Notes: generated from the letters alone by a model not told the origin. DNA of 64,000 nucleotides from Massilia frigida (GCF_011682175.1 NZ_WHJG01000017.1:62001-126000), one strand, 5' to 3'; positions 17,144 to 25,293 are shown, counted from the stretch's first letter. Translations and numbers: made by a program.

Positions 17144-17170
17144 TACAATCGGGACGATGTCCTGAACAAA
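17144..17170 (+). promoter_or_regulatory. -10 element and degenerate operator half-sites at the B12-regulator gene
   Basis: TACAAT at 17144-17149 is a good -10; the -35 region (a T run near 17122-17127) is poor. Between it and the ATG, 17158-17170 reads TGTCCTGAACAAA, matching 11 of 15 positions of the operator palindromes upstream when taken as 17156-17170. This suggests weak autoregulation, with very short leader RNA. Confidence 0.45.
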
Positions 17171-17172
17171 CG

Positions 17173-18126
17173 ATGAATGCGACAATGAGCCAAGCACAGA
17201 CCACTGCCGTTTTCAGCAGCATCAGCGACGTGGAACGGGACACCGGTGTCCCCAAGGAAACGCTGCGCGTGTGGGAACGTCGCTATAACTTTCCGCAGCC
17301 GCAGCGCGACGCCAACGGCGAGCGCCTGTATCCGCTCGACCAGGTGGCGCGCCTGCGCGTGGTCAAGCGCTTGCTGGACATGGGTTACCAGCCCGGCAAG
17401 ATCGTGCACCTGGACACCGACGAGTTGAGCAGCATGGCCAGCAAGTCCGGCAGCGGCACTATCGCCGCCGACGCCGACGATCCGGTGCTGCGCCAGTGCC
17501 TGGCCATGATCAAGGCGCACCAGATGCACGAGCTGCGCCAGAAAATGGCCCAGGCGCTGCTGCAACTGGGCTTGCGCCGCTTCGTGCTGGAACTGGTGGC
17601 GCCGCTGACCACGCTGGTGGGCGACACCTGGGCCGCCGGCGGCCTGGCCGTTTTCGAAGAACACCTGTTCGCCGAACTGCTGCAAAGCGTGATGCGCAAC
17701 GCAATCTTTTCGGCCAACCAGCAGACCGGCCTGATCGACGCCACCCCGCGCATCCTGCTCACCACCGTGCCCCAGGAACGGCATGGCCTGGGCCTGTTGA
17801 TGGCCGAAGCGCTATTCGCATTGGAAGGGGCGCACTGCGTTTCGCTCGGCGTACAGACCCCGCTGGCCGATATCGTCGAAGCGGCGCGGGTGCAGCGCGC
17901 CGACATCGTGGCGCTCTCGTTTTCAAGCGTGACATCGCCGCGCGCGGCGGTCGACAATGTGATGGAGCTGGAAAACCGCCTGGGCGAGAGCGTGCAGGTG
18001 TGGGCCGGGGGCAGCTGCGCCGCGCTGGCCCGGCGCCAGCTCGGGCCGAACCGGGTGCTCGACCTGCACGACATCGACGTGGCGGTGGCGCGCTGGCGGG
18101 CCCGGAACAGCGCTGTTGGCGCTTAG
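17173..18126 (+). CDS. MerR-family B12-dependent photoreceptor regulator (CarH/LitR type)
   Basis: Transcription factor of 317 residues. A MerR winged helix covers about 14-82 (ERDTGVPKETLRVWERRYNF is the recognition region). It is followed by a helical cap and a cobalamin-binding Rossmann domain. The key adenosylcobalamin features are present: W153-x9-E163-H164 in the cap and E202-x-H204-x-x-G207, the base-off histidine motif. In characterised CarH/LitR proteins a dark tetramer represses DNA and light breaks the Co-C bond to release it. The gene is divergent from the damaged lipid-modifying cluster and shares the operator-containing intergenic region. I saw no ribosome site at 17173; Met5 is another start. 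Confidence 0.9.
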   Translation: MNATMSQAQTTAVFSSISDVERDTGVPKETLRVWERRYNFPQPQRDANGERLYPLDQVARLRVVKRLLDMGYQPGKIVHLDTDELSSMASKSGSGTIAADADDPVLRQCLAMIKAHQMHELRQKMAQALLQLGLRRFVLELVAPLTTLVGDTWAAGGLAVFEEHLFAELLQSVMRNAIFSANQQTGLIDATPRILLTTVPQERHGLGLLMAEALFALEGAHCVSLGVQTPLADIVEAARVQRADIVALSFSSVTSPRAAVDNVMELENRLGESVQVWAGGSCAALARRQLGPNRVLDLHDIDVAVARWRARNSAVGA

Positions 18127-18248
18127 CGCCACATACTGGCCAGCCCGGCGCAGGAAACCCCGCCCTGCTCTGGTAAAATACGCGGCATCGATTTCGTCGT
18201 GCCCGGCGCCGCCGGGCATCAGCATGCTGCGCCCTCCAACACACTCCC

Positions 18249-19400
18249 ATGTTTAGTTTTTTTAAGAAAAAACCGCCCGCTCCCGATCTTCCGCCGCCAC
18301 CGCAGCCCGCACCTCCTCCGCCGGTACCGGCCGTGCCCGCGCCAGCCGTGCCGCCCGCTCCCGTCGCCGCGCAGGCGCCTTCCGCACCGTCGTCACGCCG
18401 TTACGGCACCACCTCGACCTTCGTCGCGCCACCGCCAGCGCCCGCCGCAAGCAGCGAACTGATTGCGGAAACCGCCGAGCGCCTCGGCAACGACGCCGAC
18501 AGCAAAAGTTCCTGGATGGCGCGCCTGAAAGCGGGCTTGTCGAAGACCTCGAACAACCTGAGCCTGCTGTTCGTGGGCGCCCGCATCGACGAAGACCTGT
18601 ACGAGGAACTCGAAGCGGCCCTGCTGATGTCCGACGCCGGCATGGATGCCACCGACTACCTGCTCACCGAACTGCGGCGCAAGGTAAAAGAAGACAAGCT
18701 GCTTGACGCGGCCGCCGTCAAGGCCGCGCTCAAGGTGCTCATGACCGACATGCTGCGCCCGCTCGTCAAGCCGCTCGAACTGGGCCGCCACGAACCGCTG
18801 GTGATGATGATCGCGGGTGTCAACGGCGCCGGCAAGACCACCACCATCGGCAAGCTCGCCAAGCACATGCAGAAATACGAGCAATCGGTGCTGCTGGCCG
18901 CCGGCGACACCTTCCGCGCCGCCGCGCGCGAGCAATTGATGGTCTGGGGCCAGCGCAACAACGTCACCGTGATCGCCCAGGAATCGGGCGACCCGGCCGC
19001 CGTGGCCTTCGACGCCGTGCAGTCCGGCAAGGCGCGCAAGATGAACGTGGTCATGGTCGACACGGCCGGCCGCCTGCCGACCCAGCTGCATCTGATGGAA
19101 GAATTGAAAAAAATCAAGCGCGTGATCGGCAAGGGCATGGATGGCGCCCCGCACGAAGTGCTGCTGGTCATCGACGGCAATACCGGCCAGAACGCCCTGG
19201 CCCAGGTCAAGGCCTTCGACGATGCCTTGCAGCTGACCGGCCTCGTGATCACCAAGCTGGACGGCACCGCCAAGGGTGGCGTGTTGGCCGCGATTGCCCG
19301 CACCCGCCCGATTCCCGTATATTTCATCGGGGTCGGCGAAAAGATCGAAGACTTGCAACCGTTCAGCGCCGACGAATTCGTCGAGGCGCTGCTGGGATAA
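18249..19400 (+). CDS. ftsY: Signal recognition particle receptor FtsY
   Basis: GTPase that docks SRP-ribosome complexes at the inner membrane. The 383 residues begin with MFSFFKKK and a Pro/Ala-rich low-complexity A domain (about 9-70), then the N domain and the G domain. GTPase motifs are GVNGAGKTTT (190-199), DTAGRLPTQ and TKLDGTAKGG. A TAAAAT -10-like box lies 70 bp upstream at 18172. It precedes ftsE by six bases and forms the conserved ftsY-ftsE-ftsX group. Confidence 0.97.
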   Translation: MFSFFKKKPPAPDLPPPPQPAPPPPVPAVPAPAVPPAPVAAQAPSAPSSRRYGTTSTFVAPPPAPAASSELIAETAERLGNDADSKSSWMARLKAGLSKTSNNLSLLFVGARIDEDLYEELEAALLMSDAGMDATDYLLTELRRKVKEDKLLDAAAVKAALKVLMTDMLRPLVKPLELGRHEPLVMMIAGVNGAGKTTTIGKLAKHMQKYEQSVLLAAGDTFRAAAREQLMVWGQRNNVTVIAQESGDPAAVAFDAVQSGKARKMNVVMVDTAGRLPTQLHLMEELKKIKRVIGKGMDGAPHEVLLVIDGNTGQNALAQVKAFDDALQLTGLVITKLDGTAKGGVLAAIARTRPIPVYFIGVGEKIEDLQPFSADEFVEALLG

Positions 19401-19406
19401 GCGCCC

Positions 19407-20081
19407 ATGATCGAATTCCGCTGCGTCTCCAAAACCTACTCGGCCGATGCCACCGCCCTGCGCGAGGTGACCCTGAACATCGCGCGCGGCGAACTGGTCT
19501 ACCTGGCCGGCCCGTCCGGCGCCGGCAAGTCGACCCTGCTGAAGATGATCGCGGCCATGGAGCGCCCCACCTCGGGCAGCGTACTGGTCAACGAACAGGA
19601 TATCGGGCGCATGAAAAATGCCAGCCTGCCCTATCTGCGGCGCAATCTCGGCCTGATTTTCCAGCAGCAGCGCCTGCTGACCGACCGCTCGATCCTGGCC
19701 AATACCATGCTGCCGCTGCTGGTCACCGGCGCCTCCAAGGCCGAGGCCGAACTGCGGGCCCGCGCCGCGCTGGAAAAAGTCGGGCTGGAGGGGCGCGCGC
19801 TGGCCAGGCCGCTCGAATTGTCGGGCGGCGAACAGCAGCGCGTGGCGATTGCCCGCGCCATCGTCAACCGGCCCCAGATCATCCTGGCCGACGAACCCAC
19901 CGCCAACCTCGACCGCGCCAGTGCCGACAAGGTGCTCGACGCCCTGCGTGCCTTTCATTCGGTGGGCGTGACTTGCCTGATCGCCACCCATGACGAACTG
20001 GTGCTGTACGACGCCGCGCGCCAGGGCCGCGCGCGCGTGATCCGGCTCGACCATGGCGCCGTGGTGGGAGACGCCACATGA
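19407..20081 (+). CDS. ftsE: Cell division ATP-binding protein FtsE
   Basis: ABC ATPase of 224 residues that with FtsX controls septal peptidoglycan hydrolases. Walker A is GPSGAGKST near residue 36, the Q-loop is in LIFQQQRLL, the signature is LSGGEQQR, and Walker B is IILADEPTANLD. The C-terminus runs slightly longer than in E. coli. The stop overlaps the ftsX start by four bases (ATGA), so the pair is translationally coupled. Confidence 0.95.
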   Translation: MIEFRCVSKTYSADATALREVTLNIARGELVYLAGPSGAGKSTLLKMIAAMERPTSGSVLVNEQDIGRMKNASLPYLRRNLGLIFQQQRLLTDRSILANTMLPLLVTGASKAEAELRARAALEKVGLEGRALARPLELSGGEQQRVAIARAIVNRPQIILADEPTANLDRASADKVLDALRAFHSVGVTCLIATHDELVLYDAARQGRARVIRLDHGAVVGDAT

Positions 20082-20998
20082 AGCGCTGGTTCCGCCAACA
20101 CGGTTTCGCCATCGGCTCGGCGCTCGGCCAGCTGGGCAAGTCGCCGCTCAGCTTCCTGTTCAATGTGATCGTGGTCGCCATCGCGCTCACACTGCCGTTC
20201 GCCGGCTTGACCCTGCTCGACAATGTGCGCCCGATGTCCGAGCAGTTGTCGGTCGAGCCGGAAATCAGCGTCTTCACCAAGGCCGAGACCACGCGCGAGC
20301 AGGCGCAGGCGCTGGAACCGGCGATCCGCGCGATCCTGGCCGATCCCAAGTCGCGCATCGTGTTCGTGCCGCGCGAACAGGCGCTCGACAGCCTGAAAAG
20401 CAAGAGCGGCCTGGCCGACGTCCTGGCCACGCTGGGCGAAAATCCCCTGCCGGACGGCTATGTGTTAAAGCTCGACAGCTTCCGCAGCGTGAGCGAAGCG
20501 GGCAGCGTCGATGCCATCGCCGCGCGCCTGCGCGCCTTGCCGGGCGTGGACGCGGTGCAGGTCGATTCGGCCTGGGTCAAGCGCCTGGCCGCCCTGCTGC
20601 GCGTGCTGCGCCTGATCCTGCTGCTGCTGGCCGTGACCCTCGGCATGGTGGTCATTGCCGTGGTATTTAATACGATCCGCCTGCAGGTGCTGACCCAGCG
20701 CGACGAGATCGCCGTGAGCAAACTGATCGGCGCGACGGACGGCTTCATCCACCGTCCCTTCTATTACACCGGCGGCTTGCTGGGCTTGTGCGCCGGCGGC
20801 GTGGCGCTGGGCGCGGTGACCTTGTCATTGCAGCCTCTCAATACGGCCATCGGCGAGTTCGCCCGCCTGTACGGTTCGTCCTTCCAGCTGGCGCCGCTCA
20901 ATCCGGTGGCGATGGGCGTGCTGCTTGCCGTCAGCGCCGCGCTCGGCCTGGCCGGCGCGGTACTGTCGGTGCGCAGGCATCTGGCGCGTTTGCGCTAG
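20078..20998 (+). CDS. ftsX: Cell division protein FtsX
   Basis: Inner-membrane partner of FtsE, 306 residues. The first membrane segment (FLFNVIVVAIALTLPFAGLT) is followed by a periplasmic loop of about 130 residues that would contact hydrolase activators. Three C-terminal membrane segments follow (ILLLLAVTLGMVVIAVVF, GLLGLCAGGVALGAVTL and the last near VLLAVSAALGLAGAVL). The topology and the FNTIRLQVLTQRDEIAVSKLIGA signature match FtsX. It ends the ftsYEX group; no clear terminator follows. Confidence 0.94.
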   Translation: MKRWFRQHGFAIGSALGQLGKSPLSFLFNVIVVAIALTLPFAGLTLLDNVRPMSEQLSVEPEISVFTKAETTREQAQALEPAIRAILADPKSRIVFVPREQALDSLKSKSGLADVLATLGENPLPDGYVLKLDSFRSVSEAGSVDAIAARLRALPGVDAVQVDSAWVKRLAALLRVLRLILLLLAVTLGMVVIAVVFNTIRLQVLTQRDEIAVSKLIGATDGFIHRPFYYTGGLLGLCAGGVALGAVTLSLQPLNTAIGEFARLYGSSFQLAPLNPVAMGVLLAVSAALGLAGAVLSVRRHLARLR

Positions 20999-21083
20999 CC
21001 AGGATAGGTCGCCAATGAGTATCTGCCTGGCCCTTAACGCGCCCCGCGGCGCAAGCGCCAAGCTCTACTCATGACATATCGGA

Positions 21084-22103
21084 CTACATGGAGGTCGCGC
21101 CAGCGTCAAACACCGCCTGCAGGCTGGGCGCATTGAGGCTGCGCTCGAACCACTGTTCAAGCTCAGCCTGCGTGGCCTGAGCGATGCGCTGCGTTGCCGG
21201 CGCCGGCAACTCGCCGAAGCGGCTGCGCAACAGGCTGCCCAGCACCGCGCGAAGTGCAATGACTTGCCCTTCCGCCTTGCCTTCCGCCTTGCCATCTTCC
21301 TTGGCTTTCTCCGCCAGCGCGAATCCTTTTTGAAAGCCGAGTTCCTCGAACTGTTCGGCCCAAGTTGAAAGCTTACTGTCCATATCAGCATCCTCCTCCA
21401 CACTATCCAAGGTGAACCATTCCGGTTTGCCGGTTGCGCGTGCCAGCAAACCGTTTACCCATACCTGGACCGAGCGCCGCAGATTGGCCTCGGGCGTGCC
21501 CTTGAACCACGTCATCAGCGCAGGCAGGACGTTTTTTGAGACATCGGGACCGGCTGAAAGTTCACACCGAAACAGCAGCGCCAGCAGGCTGGCGTTCGCT
21601 TCCAGCTCGGTCCTGTCCAGGCGCTGCTGGTCGATCAGCAGGTAGCGCTGGGATGGCTGGAGCGCAGCCAGCTCGGCGGGCGCTTGCATGAGGAGTCCGG
21701 TCAAGTCCAAGCTGGCGCTCCAGTGCGGCATACCGTTGTAGAACACCAGCGGCAACACCGACGGCAACAGCAAGCCAGGAGACAATTCGTGGCCCTTGAC
21801 CAAGTCCTGGTACAGCAAGCCGATATAGGTTTGCATGCGCAAGGCCATCCAGCGGTCCACGCCGGACTGGCATTCCAGGAGAATATACACGTACAGAAAT
21901 TCGTCACCCAGCCGTACGCGCCAGACGAGATCGTCCTGGCGTGCCGACAAACGGTCGCTCACATACGCCGGATTGACCCGCTCGAAGGCCGACAGCGGGA
22001 TCTCGTCGAACAGCTTGGCGGAAGTAAAGCCGGTGATCAGTTCGCGCACCAGTTCCGGGTGGGCGAACAGCGAACGGTATCCGAGGTCGTGAAGGGCGGG
22101 CAT
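21084..22103 (-). CDS. Rpn-family PD-(D/E)XK nuclease (transposase_31 type)
   Basis: A 339-residue protein of the Rpn/YhgA family, RecA-independent recombination-promoting nucleases often mislabelled as transposases. It begins MPALHDLGYRSLFAHPELVRELI, the usual opening, and shows the nuclease core as DDLVWRVRL...YVYILLECQSGVDRWMALRM (the D and E-x-Q positions). The C-terminal region has a helical tail with GKAEGKAEG repeats. It is transcribed against the flanking genes and separates ftsX from rpoH, genes that are normally adjacent. Such genes spread between genomes; no terminal repeats were found, so it is not itself an insertion sequence. Confidence 0.85.
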   Translation of the reverse strand: MPALHDLGYRSLFAHPELVRELITGFTSAKLFDEIPLSAFERVNPAYVSDRLSARQDDLVWRVRLGDEFLYVYILLECQSGVDRWMALRMQTYIGLLYQDLVKGHELSPGLLLPSVLPLVFYNGMPHWSASLDLTGLLMQAPAELAALQPSQRYLLIDQQRLDRTELEANASLLALLFRCELSAGPDVSKNVLPALMTWFKGTPEANLRRSVQVWVNGLLARATGKPEWFTLDSVEEDADMDSKLSTWAEQFEELGFQKGFALAEKAKEDGKAEGKAEGQVIALRAVLGSLLRSRFGELPAPATQRIAQATQAELEQWFERSLNAPSLQAVFDAGATSM

Positions 22104-22592
22104 GGCGCATTGTAGCGAGCGTCCCCGCCCTTCCTTTGCGCTACCTCAGGCGTGTGCGGGGCCGGCGCTCGCGGCGCGAGACACACTATCCAGGGTCCTC
22201 ACACCAGAGCGCTTGCTGCTGGCGGCCTTCGCCTATGCTTTGATGAGCAATCCGCGCCGCCTGCCTTGGCACACATCATGTCCGTATCCGACCCGGCCCC
22301 GCCATACAGATCGTTGTCATTGTCGTCACCGTCCATGATGATGGGATGCATGGCGCGGCCTGACATGCGACCAGCGCCTTGCGTGTGTAAACGAACAGAG
22401 GCGACCGCCCTGATCGGCGACACTGGAACCGGGTTTAGATACTGTGCTGGCGCAAACGCATGGCGATCGGCCGCGCCGCAAATTTGATCTGGATCAAAGG
22501 GCAAACAGCACCCTCCACTAGAGTGAAACTTGCGAATTTATGCTTGCCTCTAAGTAATATCATTTCGCTATCGCCGCCATATATTCTCGACA
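22104..22592. other. Intergenic region upstream of rpoH
   Basis: About 490 bp without a convincing gene. On the minus strand near 22270-22340 a reading frame contains DGDDNDNDLYGGAGSDT, resembling one or two RTX nonapeptides, but with no start signal or continuation; it may be a relic or chance. The rpoH-proximal part (22500-22592) is AT-richer and may hold additional promoters. Confidence 0.5.
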
Positions 22593-22622
22593 TTGGCACT
22601 CCACACGAGAGAGTGCTAATAT
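22593..22622 (+). promoter_or_regulatory. CIRCE-type HrcA operator overlapping an rpoH promoter
   Basis: TTGGCACTC (22593-22601) and GAGTGCTAA (22611-22619) are separated by nine bases. This is the CIRCE inverted repeat (TTAGCACTC-N9-GAGTGCTAA) with one mismatch. TTGGCA can act as -35 and TAATAT (22617-22622) as -10 at 18 bp, so HrcA bound here would cover the promoter. HrcA control of rpoH has been proposed for some betaproteobacteria on comparative grounds. Confidence 0.85.
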
Positions 22623-22744
22623 AGGGTCTTGCATGGCGGGGAATCCCCGAAGCCACCGCTGGCATCAGACCGCAACAGTCGCCCCGGACCCGCATCCGGC
22701 CCGGGCATTCGATGATGCAGCACAGACACTCTACGAGGAAATAC

Positions 22745-23644
22745 ATGATGACGTTGTCCGCACAATCCGCATTGGTTCCGACCGGCAATCGTGCTTTAGG
22801 ACTCGGTTTCACCGGCAATCTGGGCAATATCGACGCCTATATTTCGGCGGTCAACCGCCTGCCGATGCTGACCCACGAGGAAGAGATTTCCTTGGCTCAA
22901 CGCCTGCAACAAAATAACGATCTCGCCGCCGCGCAAGAGCTGGTGCTGTCGCACCTGCGGCTGGTGGTGTCGATCGCGCGCGGCTACCTCGGCTACGGCC
23001 TGCCGCACGCCGATTTGATTCAAGAGGGCAATATCGGCCTGATGAAGGCGGTCAAGCGTTTCGATCCCGACCAGGGCGTGCGCCTGGTGTCGTACGCCAT
23101 GCACTGGATCAAGGCGGAAATGCATGAGTACATCCTGAAGAACTGGCGTCTGGTCAAGGTCGCGACGACCAAAGCCCAGCGCAAGCTGTTCTTCAACCTG
23201 CGCAGCAACAAGCAGGGCCTCGATGCCATGACCCCGACCCAGATCGATGCGCTGGCCAAGCTGCTCGACGTCAAGCGCGAAGAAGTGATCGAGATGGAAA
23301 CGCGCCTGTCGGGCCGCGACATCGCCCTCGAAGCGCCAACCGATGACGAAGACGACAAGTTTTCGCCGATCGCCTACCTGTCATCGGACCTGTCCGAGCC
23401 GACCAAGGTACTCGAAGCCGAACAGGTCACGCGCCTCCAATCGGAAGGGCTGGAAACGGCGCTGGGCAAGCTCGACGCCCGTTCGCGCCGCATCGTCGAA
23501 GCGCGCTGGCTGGCCAACGACGACGGTTCCGGCGCCACCTTGCACGCGCTGGCGGACGAATTCGGCGTCTCCGCCGAGCGTATCCGCCAGATCGAAAGTG
23601 CTGCCCTGAAGAAAATGAAAAGTGCATTGTCGGCTTATATCTGA
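22745..23644 (+). CDS. rpoH: Heat-shock sigma factor RpoH (sigma-32)
   Basis: RNA polymerase sigma factor for heat-shock genes, 299 residues from the ATG at 22745 (a second ATG follows at once). Region 2 contains HLRLVVSIARGYLGYGLPHADLIQEGNIGLMKAVKRFDP. The RpoH box QRKLFFNLR, unique to sigma-32 and needed for its regulated turnover, is present. Region 4 ends in DEFGVSAERIRQIESAALKKMK. A GAGGAA ribosome site precedes the start. A CIRCE-type operator lies about 125 bp upstream and a strong terminator downstream, so it is monocistronic and separated from ftsX by the Rpn gene. Confidence 0.97.
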   Translation: MMTLSAQSALVPTGNRALGLGFTGNLGNIDAYISAVNRLPMLTHEEEISLAQRLQQNNDLAAAQELVLSHLRLVVSIARGYLGYGLPHADLIQEGNIGLMKAVKRFDPDQGVRLVSYAMHWIKAEMHEYILKNWRLVKVATTKAQRKLFFNLRSNKQGLDAMTPTQIDALAKLLDVKREEVIEMETRLSGRDIALEAPTDDEDDKFSPIAYLSSDLSEPTKVLEAEQVTRLQSEGLETALGKLDARSRRIVEARWLANDDGSGATLHALADEFGVSAERIRQIESAALKKMKSALSAYI

Positions 23645-23673
23645 GCCCGCGCACGCCTGGCGCCCCCGCGCCG

Positions 23674-23707
23674 ATGCCGCCTGGTGTAGACTAGGCGGCA
23701 TTTTTTT
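23674..23707 (+). terminator. Rho-independent terminator of rpoH
   Basis: ATGCCGCCT (23674-23682) pairs with AGGCGGCAT (23693-23701) around a 10-nt loop and is followed by seven T. Clear intrinsic terminator 30 bp after the rpoH stop. Confidence 0.93.
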
Positions 23708-23727
23708 CGTCAGTACAAAGCGTCAAG

Positions 23728-23765
23728 CTTGTACAAGTCAATACACTTGATTACATATTTATAAT
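23728..23765 (+). promoter_or_regulatory. Putative promoter of the first PEP-CTERM gene with TTGTACAA palindrome
   Basis: TATAAT at 23760-23765 is a perfect -10, but no good -35 lies 17 bp upstream. Instead the palindrome CTTGTACAAG (23728-23737) sits around -35, followed by CAAGT-N6-ACTTG. This arrangement suggests an activator-dependent promoter. The leader would be about 120 nt. Confidence 0.45.
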
Positions 23766-23889
23766 CCGAGATTGACGTATCATGCATACCGTGCCGGTGT
23801 CTGAGCGCGGCAATAACATGGGCCCCGAGCGCTGCCCCGCGCGCCGTCACAGCCTTTTTCACAGCCAAACATGAATAGGTAGTCAGCAA

Positions 23890-24387
23890 ATGAAACACTT
23901 TACATGGACACGAAGCCTGGCCGTCCTGGTGCTGGCGCCAGGCCTGGCCGGCGCCGCACCGGCCCTGATCGAGTCCCCGGTCCTGAACAATATGAGCAAA
24001 CGCTATGCCCAGCACGCCGGCATCGAACTGGCCGACAGCCGCGGCGTTGGCGCGTTCAGCCTGGGCGACGTCACCCGCGCCATGCACGGGCGTCCGGGCG
24101 AGGCCGCGCTCGGCGGCGAAGTCGACCTGAGCGGCGCCATCAGTGCCTACGCCAACGGCAATGTGCCCGCATGGGGCGGCTCCGGCACGCGCCACGGCTT
24201 TGCGGAAGTACGCGCCAACTATGCCAAGGACGCCAGGAGCGGTTTCAGCGCCGCCAGCGCGCGCCCGAGCGTGGCCTCGCAGTCGGTCCCGGAACCGGAA
24301 ACCTATGTGATGCTCGCCGTCGGCGTGGCCGTCATCGTCTTCACGCGCGGCACCCGCAAGCGCTTGCAGGACAGCCTCGACGCATGA
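23890..24387 (+). CDS. PEP-CTERM sorted secreted protein, short
   Basis: A 165-residue exported protein. The signal peptide (about 1-22, ending LAGAA) is followed by a Gly/Ala-rich body of unknown fold. The C-terminal sorting signal is complete: VPEPETYVMLAVGVAVIVF then basic TRGTRKR. In PEP-CTERM organisms the exosortase (EpsH/XrtA) recognises this signal and processes the protein on its way to the cell surface or biofilm matrix. No exosortase gene is in the window. The start at 23890 lacks a strong ribosome site. The body has no similarity I recognise. Confidence 0.85.
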   Translation: MKHFTWTRSLAVLVLAPGLAGAAPALIESPVLNNMSKRYAQHAGIELADSRGVGAFSLGDVTRAMHGRPGEAALGGEVDLSGAISAYANGNVPAWGGSGTRHGFAEVRANYAKDARSGFSAASARPSVASQSVPEPETYVMLAVGVAVIVFTRGTRKRLQDSLDA

Positions 24388-24503
24388 ACGGCCGGGCCGC
24401 CGCTGCTCCCCTTGGCGGCCGGGTGTGCTCAGCGATTGCCTTGTCGCGCTAAATATCTTTCTTACAATGTTTTACTTTGATGCCAGCCGGCCCACGCTTA
24501 TGA

Positions 24504-24518
24504 TGGCAAGCCTGGTGC
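24504..24518 (+). promoter_or_regulatory. Candidate sigma-54 promoter of the second PEP-CTERM gene
   Basis: TGGCAAG (24504-24510), four bases, then GTGC (24515-24518) fits the -24/-12 pattern TGGCACG-N4-TTGC with correct GG-to-GC spacing. The start of transcription would be about 35 bp before the ATG. PEP-CTERM genes are known to be controlled by RpoN with the PrsK/PrsR system in related bacteria, which supports but does not prove the call. Confidence 0.5.
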
Positions 24519-24564
24519 GCCGTTGCGGCGTTCGTCGATGTGACAATGAAAAGGAATGCGACCA

Positions 24565-25293
24565 ATGAACATGTTTAAATTGCAGATGGGCGCAGTGGCG
24601 CTGGCTTTTGCGTCCGCCACGGCATCGGCTGCGCCGACCGTCATCGAAGCGACCGGCTTCACGTTCACCAATCCCGATTCGACGCTGGCCGACGTGCTCG
24701 TGTCCGACGTGGCGGGCGCGACCACCATCCGCTTCAGTGATTTTGCCAACAGCATGTCCCTCAACACCAGCGATGCCGACGGCAATGCCTACTCCGCCGA
24801 CATGACGTTCGCGGTGCGTGCCGGCTATCAGGTCACCGGCTATTCCTTTTCGGCCAGCTTCGCCGGCACCCTCGACCCTGCCGTGCCGCCGGGCGGCGTC
24901 GCTGGCGCCGGCATGGCCAGCAACCGCGGTTCGGTCAGCCTGATCGCCAGTGGCGCGAACGACTGGAGCAGCCAGGGCAACCGCAGCGTCAACAAGCTCA
25001 ATGGCAACGATTCCTTCGTGTTCAGCGCCGCCAACCTGACGCTCAGAGACATGATGACCATCTCCTTGAACAGCAGCATGACCTTGTTCGCCGCCCCGGC
25101 GGTCTGGACCACGCCGGATGGCGTAGTCCAGCGCCAGGATTCGTGGGCTGGCCTGAGCGTGCTCAATCCGACCCTGACCGTCTACACCACGGCCGTGCCG
25201 GAACCGGAAACCTACGCCATGCTGGCGCTCGGCCTGGCCGTGATCGGCCTGACCCGCCGCACCCGTTTGCGCCTGCAAGAGAGCGTGGCCTAA
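24565..25293 (+). CDS. PEP-CTERM sorted secreted protein
   Basis: A 242-residue exported protein starting MNMFKLQMGAVALAFASATASAA (signal peptide). The body is Thr/Ser/Asn-rich and beta-strand-like, with no family I recognise. The C-terminus carries VPEPETYAMLALGLAVIGL followed by TRRTRLRL, a textbook PEP-CTERM tripartite signal. I chose 24565 over the ATG nine bases earlier because AAAAGGA lies at a suitable distance only for 24565. Its sorting tail is close to that of the upstream gene while the bodies differ, so the two are probably separate cargoes of one exosortase rather than a recent duplication. Confidence 0.87.
   Translation: MNMFKLQMGAVALAFASATASAAPTVIEATGFTFTNPDSTLADVLVSDVAGATTIRFSDFANSMSLNTSDADGNAYSADMTFAVRAGYQVTGYSFSASFAGTLDPAVPPGGVAGAGMASNRGSVSLIASGANDWSSQGNRSVNKLNGNDSFVFSAANLTLRDMMTISLNSSMTLFAAPAVWTTPDGVVQRQDSWAGLSVLNPTLTVYTTAVPEPETYAMLALGLAVIGLTRRTRLRLQESVA

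Noticed and set aside
21084-22103. Rpn-family gene considered as a transposase of an insertion sequence
   Set aside because: The family consists of PD-(D/E)XK nucleases, and no terminal inverted repeats or target duplications were found.
24511-24525. Alternative sigma-54 match TGGTGCG...TTGC near 24513
   Set aside because: Spacing between GG and GC is one base too short; the overlapping TGGCAAG-N4-GTGC has correct spacing.
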